64,000 nt of DNA from Incurvaria masculella (GCA_946894095.1 OX335642.1:8381021-8445020); one strand, 5' to 3'; positions 51,741-63,680 are shown, numbered from the stretch's first letter. The notes: a model not told the origin generated them from the letters alone. Made by a program: numbers and translations.

Positions 51741-52870
51741 GGACCTTTTTTTTAAGTGCCGGAACCCACGGAGCACATATTGCTAAAGTGGAAAATTAGC
51801 TATATTTATTTAGCCAATTAGTAGGAATGTAATGTCGTATCTGCACAACAATTTGTAGGCAGATAACCCCGAGTGAGGTCACTTCGGCGTTCATACGTGA
51901 GGATTGCTAGTAGATATTTCGCAAAAATAAATGGTCTCATGAAAAAAGCAACGGTATTTATGCCATTTTTCAGGGACACATATTTTGTTTGAACTAGAAC
52001 TAGAACTTTTGAATTAGAACTTTAAAATGCAGAGAGTAGGTGTGCAGTTGAAGTTTACAACTGGAATCTCACGTAAAGAAAGAGAAATTTAATGGACACT
52101 AAAACAGGTTCACCTTATATCTCTCAACTTGTCGAGAGAATGGCGGTCCGAATTTTACCGCTCAATTAAACTTGAATTTCGAACTCATTCCGCAGTTTGA
52201 CAGTTCGTTTATTTTATAGCTTTATTTAAATTATCGATATGACCAATCAATTTCCTTAGTTGAATTTAGAACGCAGGTCCATCGTTGCCAATGTGTAGGC
52301 ATGCACATTCCCTAACATGCCACCTACGTTTTAGATCTTTATAGTATTGTAGTGCTAAAGATGGTCGGAACTAGAAAAAATTCCACTTTCGATACAATAA
52401 CCGACAGTAACCGTTATAAATAAACCTCTATCGATTATGGGGAAACCCGGACCAAATCATAAAGCCTAAAATGACTATTCTATTTAGAAGTCTCTAAACA
52501 GACATGATACCAAAATCGGAAATCTTAGTTGGCGAGTGTAGTGAATGTTATATTATTTTCAAAATATATTTAATATTACTAAAAATTTAAATAAATAAAT
52601 CAGAATGCAAGCCAATAGACCCTAGTTTGTATTTGGTAATGAATTTTGGGCAAAAACTCTGCACAAAATAAGTTATTTTAACATATACCTTCAACTCACC
52701 TATTTTTCCTAATTTACACTTTTGTTTTCGACAATACCTACCAGAGATCTTAATCGATCTAAATCTTTGATCAATACCAGTCGAGCTCTATCATATGCAC
52801 TCTTTTTCATAAACTATCACGTAACATAAAACATATTAATTTATTGTTATCACTGAGTTAATAAAAACGA
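51741..52870. other. Intergenic, no gene recognised
   Basis: AT-rich; no convincing frame or named repeat. Confidence 0.35.
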
Positions 52871-53165
52871 AAGTACGAATATCGTCCAGCCGGCTGTCAC
52901 GAGTCGACGAAAGGTGAGCTTGTTGTCAACCGCCGAGAAGGCCGCACGAATTTTGACCTTAACCTTGTCTCACAATATAGGTCAGCGGATCAGTCATTGA
53001 CCTTCGCCGACGAAGCCTCGCGCTTTGGTCAGACGTATTCCGCGACCCGCACGGCCGCTCGCGGTTCCGCCGAAAATGTTCGAGGGAACAATTTGGAGCG
53101 GCGAGCAGCGCGACGCACGCAGCGGCGGAGCGATTGATATTTTCATGGTTCATGGTTATAAAAGG
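52870..53165 (+). promoter_or_regulatory. CpG-rich segment with TATA box, possible promoter
   Basis: This ~300-bp stretch is far richer in CG dinucleotides than its surroundings (CCGCGACCCGCACGGCCGCT, GCGGCGAGCAGCGCGACGCA). It ends with GGTTATAAAAGG (TATA box at about 53158). It could be the promoter of an unidentified plus-strand transcript or part of a transposon. No downstream exon could be recognised. Confidence 0.35.
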
Positions 53166-53704
53166 AAAAAATTATGTCTTAAAGGATCACTTCGTAGTCC
53201 GCCTGTCTTTCAGTAAATTCATTTTATCTCAGGACCGCGTGGAGGTATGAATTGAAACTCTAATTTGTAAGGAAGGAGTAATTGAAGGTGTAAATAAATC
53301 AAGATTCTAACGAATATAAAAATACTTCCATTTATGCCGCGTATTTTGATACTCGTAATCAAAATGTAAGGGAGGATTTGACAGTTGACCTAGAACCATG
53401 ACTTTTTGTAAGAAGCAAAGTCTCACAGCACAGTTATTTTTTTAGGGACCAGACGTAAATCAGCGTTGCTGCTCACTGAGTGACATAGAACTTATGCTGA
53501 GATGGTGCCTTCCCTTTTTTTCATTACTACATGTATAACTCATTGTGCTATCTATATGTTATAAATGTCAATGAGTATATATAAGGCAGGTATAAGGAAT
53601 AAATGTTTTTAATTTGATTTAATTTAATGTAAAAATTAACTAATGTAAGTGCACCATCCCTGGCAATGGTAAATGTTATTCTTAAATATTGTCTGTGCTT
53701 ATAC

Positions 53705-54213
53705 TTTGGACTGTTACAATCAGAAATGTGTGTCAAGTATTGCCAAAGAGGAAAGTCGCGAATAAATTCAGTCGTCGCGCTACTAATGTGTCCCATCATT
53801 AGAGTGCAAGTGAAATGTCATTGTTTCAATGGCCTGGTCAATAGTTTGGACTGTTACAATCTGCAATTTGTGCCAAGATCTCCACGGAAAAAAGACGCGA
53901 ATAAATTCCCTCGTCGCGCTACTAATGTTTCCCATCATAAGAAATACAAGTTAATGTCTTTGTTTCTTTGGCCTGGTCAATAGTTTGGACTGTTTCAATC
54001 TGAAATGTGTGCCAAGATTACTATTCAGGAAAGTCGCGAATACATTTGCTCGTCGCACCCGCGCTACGAATGTGTCCCATCATTAGAAGTACAACTGTAT
54101 ACTCATTGTTTCAAAGCCTGGTTAAAAGTTTGGCCTGTTACAATCTGCAATTTGTGCCAAGATTTCCAACTAAGAAAGTCGCGAATAAATTCGCTCGTCG
54201 CGCAACTATTGTA
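53705..54213. repeat. ~140-bp tandem repeat, four copies
   Basis: Units start with TTTGGACTGTTACAATC-like sequence at about 53705, 53845, 53984 and 54129 (periods 140, 139, 145). Each contains TGTGCCAAGAT, AGTCGCGAATAAATTC and CTCGTCGCGC followed by AATGTGTCCCATCATTAGA. The fourth copy is incomplete. Small indels keep no common reading frame, so it is noncoding satellite-like DNA. Confidence 0.9.
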
Positions 54214-54453
54214 GTAGCACCGCGGTGTGGGGTCCAGTTCTTGCGCTGCATCCGCTCAGGTAGCAACTTGATGTTATGATTAATTAGATAAAAAAATTGT
54301 AAAAAATGTGTTTACCAACAAGTTGAACAATAAAGCCGGATGTTTTATTGAACATTAATTCAATGATAATTCTGCCTGGCCGCTGCATGTGACTAATGTA
54401 ATTATTAGTATACTGGCGTAGCGTCGTCGTCGGCGTGTGAAGTGTGGAAGGTT

Positions 54454-55003
54454 TTAAGGTGGCCCAACCCGGCGGCCTCAACTCATTTGCGGGCACGGTA
54501 CAAAACCGTGCTGTTGCGCTCTGGGACCTTCTCTGTTTCTAAGGATAAGACAGGCTCCGTTATGAGGAAGATGCAACCTGTCCACAAAAAAGACAATGTG
54601 CATAGTGTATGATTTGGTAAGATTTACGAAAATTTTAATTTCAAAACGACTTATAGCTAAAAGTAAACCACGACCGCTGTAGTCAAAAATCTAACAAAAA
54701 CCAAATAGATTATAAATCTTTATTAAATAAGCTATGTCTGATGACTAATCTTTTTAAGATGTTCTTACTTAATCATTGCGTAATCCACCTCTAAAGTTAT
54801 TGTATAAAACGCGCGAAAAATCCGAACTTTCGGACGTTATAACTTGGAAACCAAACACAATTTTACAATGCCAATGGTCATCAGACATCTAGTTCAATCA
54901 AACAAAGCTATTTTGAGCAAAATTTTGGATCTCTGACAAGAAATATAGGCGTGATCTTCTTTCCCCTTTTGTATGGGGAGATGAGCGGGTTGGGCCACCT
55001 TAA
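54454..55003 (+). mobile_element. TTAA-flanked MITE, copy 3
   Basis: TTAA at 54454-54457 and 55000-55003; perfect 14-bp TIRs GGTGGCCCAACCCG / CGGGTTGGGCCACC. About 542 bp. The best-preserved ends of the family. Confidence 0.9.
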
Positions 55004-55839
55004 GATTTTATTTTTAGAATGGAATTTCACTTATAAATTCCACTTCAACTTGCGTCCTCTATTTGTCTGTGTGACCAGACTTTAATTAGTTTTATGTTAT
55101 ATTTCTGGACACCAAATACGAACCATAATATAAAGTGGATTGTTAATGGTTTACGTGACATAGTGGTAACGCTACGCCTGCGGTACATGCATACATTGAT
55201 TTCGATACGAAGGAGTTTTTTTTCATAACTTAGTTTGGTTTGTTGTCCTACAATTACTTGACACCCGTGTTTAATAGGAAATGAGGTCATCAAACTTCTA
55301 AGAAAATAAATCTAAACCCTAGACATCCCTTTTGGAATTTCAAATACATACACATACATGTTTCCCATATCCATCGTAGATGTAAAAGAAACAGAGCGAA
55401 CGTTCAAAATGAAATTAAAAATGTCCTATATAGAATTCACGAAAGCTTAGTTTCTTCGAGTATGTCCCTTGGGCGGAATACGCCCACGAGCCTTTATTCC
55501 TGGGCGGCGGAGGTCGCTCCGCTTTGAAGTTACCCTCTCAACTTGAATCTCAAGTGAGTGAGGCAACGAGAAAATTTTCTCGTTGTAGTAAGGCTTCTAT
55601 AGTAGGCAAGAAAAGTAAAGTTTTCATGAGATATCTATACTAATAGTAGCTGAGGTCACGGCTCTGCTCGGGTCAATATCCAGATAACAGCGCCACCTAA
55701 CGGGTCCAATTGTGAATTTAAATCATCCTAACAAAAAAATGTCATCCAAATCGGCCCAACAGTTTAGGAGTTTTACGTTTAGTTGCATTTCGTACATAGA
55801 TGTAGTTCTTGCATATCAAACGATTTGTTTTCGGCCAAG
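55004..55839. other. Intergenic with degraded dispersed repeat
   Basis: At 55640-55790 a motif series (CTATACTAATAGTAG, GGCTCTGCTCGGGTCAATAT, CATCCAAATCGGCCCAACAG) is typical of old lepidopteran dispersed repeats. A related scrap is at 57105-57200. No gene seen. Confidence 0.4.
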
Positions 55840-55960
55840 TCAACTGAAATTTACCAGTTGGCATGGTACAAAATTCAACTAAACGTCAGATTCAATAACT
55901 CTTTTGCCGATTCACCTGCTATTCACCTGGCGAGTTGTTTACCATCGTAACCATCCTGTT
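55840..55960. repeat. Foldback family H, third arm
   Basis: CCAGTTGGCATGGTACAAAA, ACTAAACGTCAGATT, CACCTGCTATTCACCTGGCG and GTTTACCATCGTAACC match the arms at 4240-4700. Confidence 0.6.
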
Positions 55961-56185
55961 CGCTAACGAATTCGCCCACTCCGAATGTTCTCGACTTCCA
56001 AAGAGATGTAAGAACTGCGCAGGACGCCTTTAGTGCAACAAACATTCAATGTTGCGCGTCCCGAATTTGCTAACTGACTGGCCGGCGCTACCGTCAGTGT
56101 ATAACTAATAAAACGTGGCTACGCTGGCGATGCACGGATAAGTTTCGATTGCCGGCTCTGTCCTTTCTTACTCGATGTTGGTAAC
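55961..56185 (-). repeat. Foldback repeat family F, copy 3
   Basis: AAACATTCAATGTTGCGCGT, CCCGAATTTGC, GGCCGGCGCTACCG, CGTGGCTACGC and AAGTTTCGATTGCCGGCTCT in order, ending at ACTCGATGTTGG. Confidence 0.65.
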
Positions 56186-56424
56186 ACACTGCCCTTGCAC
56201 GTAAAAACGTCCGTTTGGCATGTACGAGTGCAGAAATCCGGGTGTTTCCTAATAGGTATTTAACCAACTAGACTAATTGCAGGTTTAATATCCGGTGATT
56301 CAACCAGCTAATGACCTAGAGTCATTTGGGTAATCATCACTGCATTAATCTAGAAACGTACGGCCACCAAAAGGATAATATCAGCTATAAGGTTAATATT
56401 TGTCTTTCCGTTCGATAAATAGAG

Positions 56425-56712
56425 GTGGAGCAACGTGGGGCATGGTCAGATTCTGGATGGGTGACCGTTTTCCAACCGTTGTTCGGATTCCAAGAAAAAG
56501 CAGTAGGCCCTTCCTTACTTGCTATAGGTGGTAGGGTTATTCCCGCCCGGGTAAGTACCATCGCGTTGTATGAACATGGGTCATAGCGGCTATGAAAATC
56601 GTCGGCTTTGTCATAGCCGTGCTAGTGTAAGGAAGTTATACGGCGTATAAGGAAGGTCTGTTATGGTATTAGCATTTCGATGTGGTATGCTATTCATATT
56701 CGGTATATATTT
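56425..56712 (+). repeat. SINE with 5S-like head
   Basis: The head remnant GAGCAACGTGGGGCATGGTC then GATTCTGGATGGGTGACCG is the 5S C-box region. Body: GTAGGGTTATTCCCGCCCGG, GTACCATCGCGTTG, AGCGGCTATGAAAATCGTC, GTATTAGCATT. 3' end decayed. Confidence 0.75.
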
Positions 56713-57467
56713 TAAACATACTATTCATCCTTGAAACTTCATAAAACTTTAACGTAGTTAGTTTGGTAAATCGTTTTGTTTTCGTGAATCAGTCTGTAAA
56801 ATGTAAAGAAAAAACAGGACGGAATTGTAAATTGTACAATGTTTATCGTATTACGAAGAACCAGATGTGGTCGCTCTATGCAAGAGATCTCTTTCAGGAG
56901 CTGTTATCACATTGGTATTATTTGTATTGAATGAGTATCATTGTCTTTCAATTCATGGAACGCCTCCTTGTGATACGTTTTCGCTTAAAGCTCTTGTTAA
57001 TTGTATGGCTTTAGGGATGATAGATTATAGGATTATAGGAAAATAGTAGATTAAGTCTGAATTTCAATGAATATTTCCACAAGTCAAAATGTTTTCTAAA
57101 CTAAGCTGAGGTACCCGGCTCCGCTCGGATCGATGTCGTTTAGAACTGATGTCGGGCCGAATTATTTCCTGGATATTATATGAGTTCCCCATACAAACTT
57201 TCATCCCCTAATCTTTTTTTTTTATCCTAGAGTTTTGTTTTTAGGAAATAAGTTTTTTCCACATAAAGTTCTGGTTCCCCATGTTTTGATACGTTTCACT
57301 GAGCTACGCCACCCCCGAGCACGCCACGACGTGACAGTAGTAAACAATATTATAGTAACTGTAATTGCCAAGGATGCTTTTGAAGCTTTATACACGGGTC
57401 ATGAAAATATTGAAAGTCCTCGTCTGTAAGCGAAAATGTTGGTCAATCTTTTTCTATATAACTTACG
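56713..57467. other. Intergenic, no gene recognised
   Basis: Contains a GGCTCCGCTCGGATCGATGT repeat scrap near 57118. Otherwise featureless. Confidence 0.35.
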
Positions 57468-57662
57468 TATGTGACTAATACCACACACACTGTCCTTTGC
57501 TCAAGACACCTTATGGAAACAAGGACCTTTCTAATAATGCACGGCTATTTAAACAGAAACACGAACTATTATTGTCGATGTTGCGACCACAGTTTAGTAA
57601 ATGCGATGGTACCAACCCGTAAGTAAGGAAGGGACACCTACAATCGGAACCACTAACGACAA
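57468..57662 (-). repeat. SINE, headless copy
   Basis: Reversed body: ATGTGACTAATACCACACAC, AAATGCGATGGTACCAACCC, GTAAGTAAGGAAGGGACACC, CGGAACCACTAACGAC. Confidence 0.7.
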
Positions 57663-60066
57663 ATCCATTAGTCATAGCTAGTCACAATAAGGAAGGTAAG
57701 GAAACAAGAAGAGAATATTCTTGAAGTCTGCACGAGGTGTGAGGGAATATTTAACGCAGGCAGCAAAAAACGGACAAGTACAAGTCTGACTCGGCCTACC
57801 ACTAAATACGAATGTTGCTTGTAAAGTTCCAATGTGACATAATTGCATAACCTATTAACATATGACATACCTGATAATTTTGTAACATTGCTTAGTGAAA
57901 ATAGCTGTAATTGGACTTAGCTAATAACCTTTTGTGAAAGCAACGCTTTCACCAATGTCCATCGACTGAAATACCTATAATTTTCAATTTGAACATGTGA
58001 GATAATCTTTCTAACATTTGTGTAAATAAATACCATCGCACGGTTTTATTTTTTGTTCTTCTGATAAAAAAGTGTATTAAGGAATGTCCAATGTTTTATC
58101 AGTTCTTAACCTATTTAGAAGACAAAAAAGGGCTAAAAATACAGCAGACCCCCCGTTAAATGATTATTTTATGAAAAAAACATTACTTCTCTTGGTTATC
58201 TCTGGAATATCTCTTGGCCCTTATTAAAAAAAGGCATGTAGCTTGTGCATTTATCCTTGAATATTACTTATTTTCTTGTTCTAAATATTCTGGAAAAATG
58301 ATCATTGATTGTATTAATTGTTTTTAAATGCTAGGTGTAAGGACTATGTCGTAGAGCTCTTGAAAAAATTCAATGCTAAGAACTCCTCTACTTATATGAA
58401 AATTATTGAGCGCGTGGTAGAGAGCCTTGTTGAATTCGTTATTCATTTACCCAAAAAAAACCCTTTCTCTACATATTTAAAAAATTAAAGAACAAAGGAG
58501 AGCAACTATCTGATGAATCAGTATTATAGGTAACTAAAAACATCACCCTACGGAATAATATTGTCAAAATAAAAGATATGAAAGTGGTTAGGACATTTCA
58601 TAAATATAAAGTGAAGTTAAAAGATATGAAAGTGTTCAGGACGTTTCATAAATACAACTGAAATTCCCTAGAAGAGAGTAAATTCCATGTTTACAAATAT
58701 TCCTCCAACATGTTTTTGTATAACATGTTGTGATCTGCGAACGATTGGACTTTAGCATGACTTATTAAAATCTTGTATAGATTTTCTCTTACATAAATCG
58801 TGTACACGAAACATTAAAATTATCAACAATAAACAAAAACAGGTCAAGATGAATTGGGAATGACCCAAGTGTCAAAATAATATGCGCAAAAGGCGGGAGC
58901 TTTTCGCGGGAGATTCAAAAATCGAATGCAAACACCAAATCGTCACATTGTCAATCCGATCGTCTTTGTGTACTCACGGCTTTTTTATGGCACTGTTTAC
59001 GTTTTTTCAACTGGTTTTTTTGGATGAAGAACACAAAATCTAACAAAGCGTGTCACCGCGTTGAGCGGTTATGGCTGACTGGGTCCGCAGATACTGGCTC
59101 CGACATTTCTACTCGGACCAGTGCAACAGTTGTTGGCCGGGAGCCGGCGCGACGAAGCTACGTCATTTGAATGTACGTACGTACACACACACAAGCATAC
59201 ACACCCTGACCAGCTATATAATTATGATTTCTTGCGATGCATCGCAGCCTTCTCTATTGTATAAAAAATACGAATCCAACAATATGTTAACACCGAATGG
59301 AGGAAAATCAATGAATACACGAATAAGGCTGTGGATGCATAAAATTATCTGGAAAAATAATTAAGGTTAAGGCACTAATTTATTTAACTACAAAAACTAT
59401 AAAAAATACAACTATAAAAAAATATCAATATTTTTGTTCCCAAGGAACCAAGAAATCAATAGTTAGCATGTGGACTATAAATCCATTAATACCCAATTTT
59501 ATAGTACAGCATTTAAAAAACCAACCAAGGGCAGTGAAGTGTGAGTTTGACTGAGCACCGAGGGTTCCGTGCAAAAAATTATGTAGAGACTTCGTCCATC
59601 GCAGGAAAGATATTTTAGTGCTACAAATATTGCTACAAATAAAAAAGGAGGTTTTTCTTTACTTGTGCTGTGAAACCATGCTTCTTGCCAAATTTAATGA
59701 TCAACGACAAGTAGCCTATAGGTTTAGATTGTTTTAGTGTTTTGAAATATGCGGCAAGAATGGCGGTATTTTTCATCACGTGATCTTAGAATATTCTCTA
59801 GGAACCAATTCCAATAGGAATTCCAAGTGACCACAGACACAAGAATTTGATTTAATAGCTCCACGCGTTTCTGAGAAAAAGAGTCTTGACATACAGACAG
59901 ACAGAAAACGATGTGATCCCTTTTCCTTATGAGGAACGGAACACTTATTTCTATTTACATTATCTACATGCTCTATTACGTAATTTTGGTATAGCAATTT
60001 CAATAATTGAGAAATGTAATGCTAAATTTGAATAAAGTTTTGCCATTGTTTGATCATGGTTTCATT
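57663..60066. other. Intergenic; one weak exon candidate
   Basis: No recognised gene. At 59071 an ATG in a locally GC-rich patch opens a frame (MADWVRRYWLRHF...) followed near 59172 by a GTACGT donor-like site. No homologue is recognised, so it is not called. Confidence 0.3.
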
Positions 60067-60452
60067 CTTTTTTTTTATGTGACTGGACATGGATGGCTAA
60101 TACCACACCTTCTGTCATGGTATTAGCCTAACACACCACATGGGAACTAGGTGCCATGCCAGGACCTTCCTTATATTGCACGCCTACATTGAACTGGATG
60201 GAAAACACGAACAATTTTCATTGCCGCTTCGACCATCGTTCATTCAATGCGATGGTAGCAACCCGGGCGGGATTAACGCTACCACCTAGTAAGTAAGGAA
60301 GGGGACCTACAGTTTAACGTGGAATCCGAACCACGCCCAGCCTCTCTCAACGGTCGAATGGTCACCCATCCAAGACCAGACCGGACCCAGCGTTGCTTAA
60401 CTTCGGAGAGCGATCGCCGAAGTGTCGCGCCACTGGGCTATTGAGGCTGACA
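60067..60452 (-). repeat. SINE with 5S rRNA-derived head, full-length reference copy
   Basis: Reverse complement: head TAGCCCAGTGGCGCGA, then CTCCGAAGTTAAGCAACG and CTTGGATGGGTGACC (60360-60408), matching the 5S rRNA internal control region (A box, intermediate element, C box) as remembered. The common body follows (GGTTCGGATTCCACG, CCCGGGTTGCTACCATCGC, GAAGCGGCAATGAAAATTG, GGAAGGTCCTGGCATGGCAC, TATTAGCCATCCATGTCCAG), ending in an A-rich tail. It shares the body with the tRNA-headed copies. Confidence 0.88.
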
Positions 60453-60775
60453 AAACTATTACCTGAATATTTTGCACGTGGTGTTACACGTGACTAAGTC
60501 AACCGCTGCCCGTGACGTAGTTATAGGTTTTCTGCTCTAGGCCCATTGGGTATTGACGTGTTGTGTGAGAGTAAGATGGAGACACAGATCGGTCCGCGCC
60601 TGCGCGAAGGGCCACCTCTGACTGATAATGAAGGGACATTGCGAACTAGACTGATTAGCATAGATAGACGGATGATTCAGAGAAACAGAGCGTTTAGGCC
60701 TGTACTGTAACGAACGCCTTTGGTCGCTTATGCTAAAGACCAAAGATTTTGATTGGAAAACGAGTCAATTCAAGA

Positions 60776-61014
60776 TGTTACTGGATGAATGGCTGATACC
60801 ACGCCCACCGTCATGATATTAGCCCAACAATATGTATTGGGCTAATATCATGACATCGTTCCCGAAGGAATTAGGTGCTACGCTCATTCCCTTTATGAGC
60901 AAGGCTACATTGAACTGGGTGGACAACACGGACAATTTGTCATTACCATTTCGACCACCTTTTCATCCAATGCGATGGTACTAACCCGGGTGGGCTTAAC
61001 TCTACCACCCAAAT
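60776..61014 (-). repeat. SINE with internal snap-back duplication
   Basis: Normal reversed SINE except that TCATGATATTAGCCCAA (60811-60827) is followed after 9 nt by its exact inverse (60837-60853), before GTTCCCGAAGGAATTAGG resumes. The head is missing. Confidence 0.75.
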
Positions 61015-62043
61015 ACACAAACGGGTACCAGTAACCAGTATATCTGTATAATAAATAGTGGTAAACAAATTTGTAAACATAGACTAAGTGGACGTTGAAA
61101 AAAATTCAGCGAAGTTTCTTGTCAGTTCTTCTTTGCTGTGAATGCTGAAATGGCTAATGAACAAATATGACAAATCCGAGTGCAGTGTACTGCCTATGTG
61201 TAACCAATAAACAAACAATGAAAATAAACCTTGGTTTATGGAGGCGCACGAAACATGTGTTAGCAACGCAGGATAATGATTTTATTAATCTTACATGAGC
61301 TTAACTAAAACACTCGTTTGTTTTTGTTGATTAATGTTTGTTCATAAGATTTTTGTACGTCACAGCGCAGAAAAAAATGCATTCACTTAAAACAAGCTTA
61401 ACATACTTTGTACTAAGCACAGGCGAGAAAAAACTTTGAAACTGCACTCACAACCGTGATAGATTGTACAATAAAGTACCTGCAGAAATTAGAAAATTAG
61501 TTCTGTGAAATATTTTTTTTTATTATTTTAAAATATTTTATTTATTTTCACTTGTTTGTCCTGGAATCTTGCAATTTTTTTAGCTTCAGAGGGTTGGTAT
61601 TTATCCTGTGTACCCAATTTAGTTTTACGTAAACGTTACCATTTTTCTCGCGACCTCTTAGTCTAATGGCTTTGATTTTCTTATGCTTCACATTTAATAA
61701 CCATGTAAGCGCTTATAACACTAAACAATTTATACAAATATTTTAATTTGTCATTTCACACTACCTAGAACAATAACGTGAAAGCGTCCAATGAGAAGAA
61801 AGTGCTTGTCTTTTTATAACGTAATATTTCCATTTCTGGATTCAACAGAAGAGAGTGCAAAATATAAATTGCTGGCTATACAAAAGTTGCTATAAATAAT
61901 ATTGGTAATGTTTTAAAAACTTACGTTTCCCGGTGTACAATGTTCTGCTTGGCCGACATTTTTGCCTCCAATGACACGGAGGCATCGTCAGTGTAATATT
62001 TTTTTGTTAGTTATTATTGTTACAAACTACTCAAAACTCATTT
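61015..62043. other. Intergenic, no gene recognised
   Basis: AT-rich; no motif recognised. Confidence 0.35.
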
Positions 62044-62591
62044 TTAAGGTGGCCCAACCAGGCGGGACTAACTCATTCGTGGGCACGGTACAAAACCGTG
62101 CTGTTGCGCTCTGGGACCATCTCTGTTTCAAAGAAAAAGACACTCTCCGTGATGAGGAAGATGCAACATGTCCACAAAAAAGACAATGTGCTTAGTGTAT
62201 GATTTGGTAAGATTTACGAAAAATTTAATTACAAAACGACTTATAGCTAAAAGTAAACCACGACCGCTGTAGTCAAAAATCTAACAAAAACCAAATAGAT
62301 TATAAATCTTGATTAAAGAAGCAATGTCTGATGACTAATCTTTTTAAGATGTTCTTACTTTATCATTGCGTAATCCACCTCCAAAGTTATTTTAAAAAAC
62401 GCGCGAAAAATTCGAGCTTTCGGAGCCTTATAACTTAGAAACCAAACACAATTGTACAATGCCAACGGTCATCAGATATCTAGTTCGATCAAATAAAGCT
62501 ATTTATAAATTTTGGGATCTCTGACAAGAAATATGGGCGTGATCTTCTTTCCCCGTTTGTATGGGGAGTTGAGCGCGATGGCCCACCTTAA
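62044..62591 (+). mobile_element. TTAA-flanked MITE, copy 4
   Basis: TTAA at 62044-62047 and 62588-62591. Ends GGTGGCCCAACCAG and CGATGGGCCACC-like, with two changes in the right TIR. About 540 bp, same orientation as copy 3. Confidence 0.85.
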
Positions 62592-62595
62592 TGGA

Positions 62596-62882
62596 ACTGA
62601 AATAAAATATGGCCAATACCACACCTACTGTCCTAATAGCCTAATAGCCTAATTAGCCTAAGCACCACATTCCTGAAGGAATTCGATGCCGCGCCAGGGC
62701 CTTCCATTGATGAGCACGGATATATTAAACAAGATGAAAAAAAGGAAAATGTATTATTGTCGTTTCGACCATCCATTATCCAATGCGATGATACCAACCC
62801 CGACGGGCTTCACCCTACCGCCTAGTAAGTATGGAAGGGAACCTAAAGCTTTACATAGGTTCCGAATGAGGGATTAATCCGC
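62596..62882 (-). repeat. SINE, headless copy
   Basis: TATGGCCAATACCACACCTA, GCGCCAGGGCCTTCC, GTCGTTTCGACCATCC, CAATGCGATGATACCAACCC, CGCCTAGTAAGTATGGAAGG in reversed SINE order, with a short AGCCTAAT duplication near 62637. Confidence 0.75.
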
Positions 62883-62888
62883 ATTCCA

Positions 62889-62955
62889 CGGGTTAAGCCC
62901 GCCCGGGTTGGTACCATCGCATCGGATGAAAATATGCTCGAAAAAGCAATAATAG
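62889..62955 (+). repeat. SINE fragment, opposite orientation
   Basis: GGGTTAAGCCCGCCCGGGTT and GGTACCATCGCATCGGATGA, then GCTCGAAAAAGCAAT. It abuts the inverted copy at 62596-62882. Confidence 0.65.
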
Positions 62956-63424
62956 GCGAAAACAAAAAAATCTCAGTAACTAGACATTTTGGATATTTTC
63001 AAAAATTTTGTCTTGGATAAACATGAGTGTACACACCCTGTACATTTACGGCTTCAGTTTCAGTTTCTTTATTATATTTATATTATTTCGATTACTTCTA
63101 GGCCAGAAGAACCGACAGGAAAATTAGCCAATGTATTTTTATATTTGTTTTTCCATTGATACTTACAAACGAGTTAACGAGTCCTTGATTACTACAGCTC
63201 ACAAAGAACATTATGTATACATTGGTGAAGAGTAAAATATTGACTGCCACAATGACATCTTATTCTAAATTAATAGGTAACTGATCAAGTTAAGCGCACT
63301 CCCACCGCATTCCAAGCTGTGGAAGCTTCCGCCATCACATACAAACATCATATGATGCGCGCAGCATCTTTAAGATGTTGGAAAAAATACTGTTTTGGGT
63401 CAAGTTTTGTTTGTGGAACTGAAT

Positions 63425-63680
63425 GTTAGAACCACAGTCATGATATAAGCCCAACACACCGCATTTCCGAAGAAAAAAGGTCCCATGCCAGAACCTTTCC
63501 TTTATGAGCATGGCTACAATGAACTGGATGGAAAACGGGGACCATTTTTAATTACTGTGTTTGTATTTTACATCCACTTTGATGTTACCAACCCTGGAAG
63601 GTTTAACCCTAACACCTATTTGTGGGGAAACTGGTAGCTACAGTTTTACATGGATTCCGAACCAAAAGCTCACGTTCTGT
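63425..63680 (-). repeat. SINE, headless copy
   Basis: GTCATGATATAAGCCCAACA, TGAGCATGGCTACAATGAAC, GGATGGAAAACGGGGACC, TTACCAACCCTGGAAGGTTT, GATTCCGAACC in reversed SINE order. Confidence 0.7.

Noticed and set aside
53700..54213. CRISPR-like regular repeats
   Set aside because: Units are ~140 bp and contiguous, without short repeats and unique spacers, in a eukaryotic setting.
53666..54279. Frames in the tandem repeat region
   Set aside because: Repeat units differ by indels that shift frame from unit to unit, so a repeated protein is unlikely.
60360..60408. 5S rRNA gene
   Set aside because: Only the internal promoter region resembles 5S rRNA, and it continues into the SINE body.
62017..62202. 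Frames inside the TTAA-flanked MITE
   Set aside because: They differ between copies through small indels and have no transposase motif.
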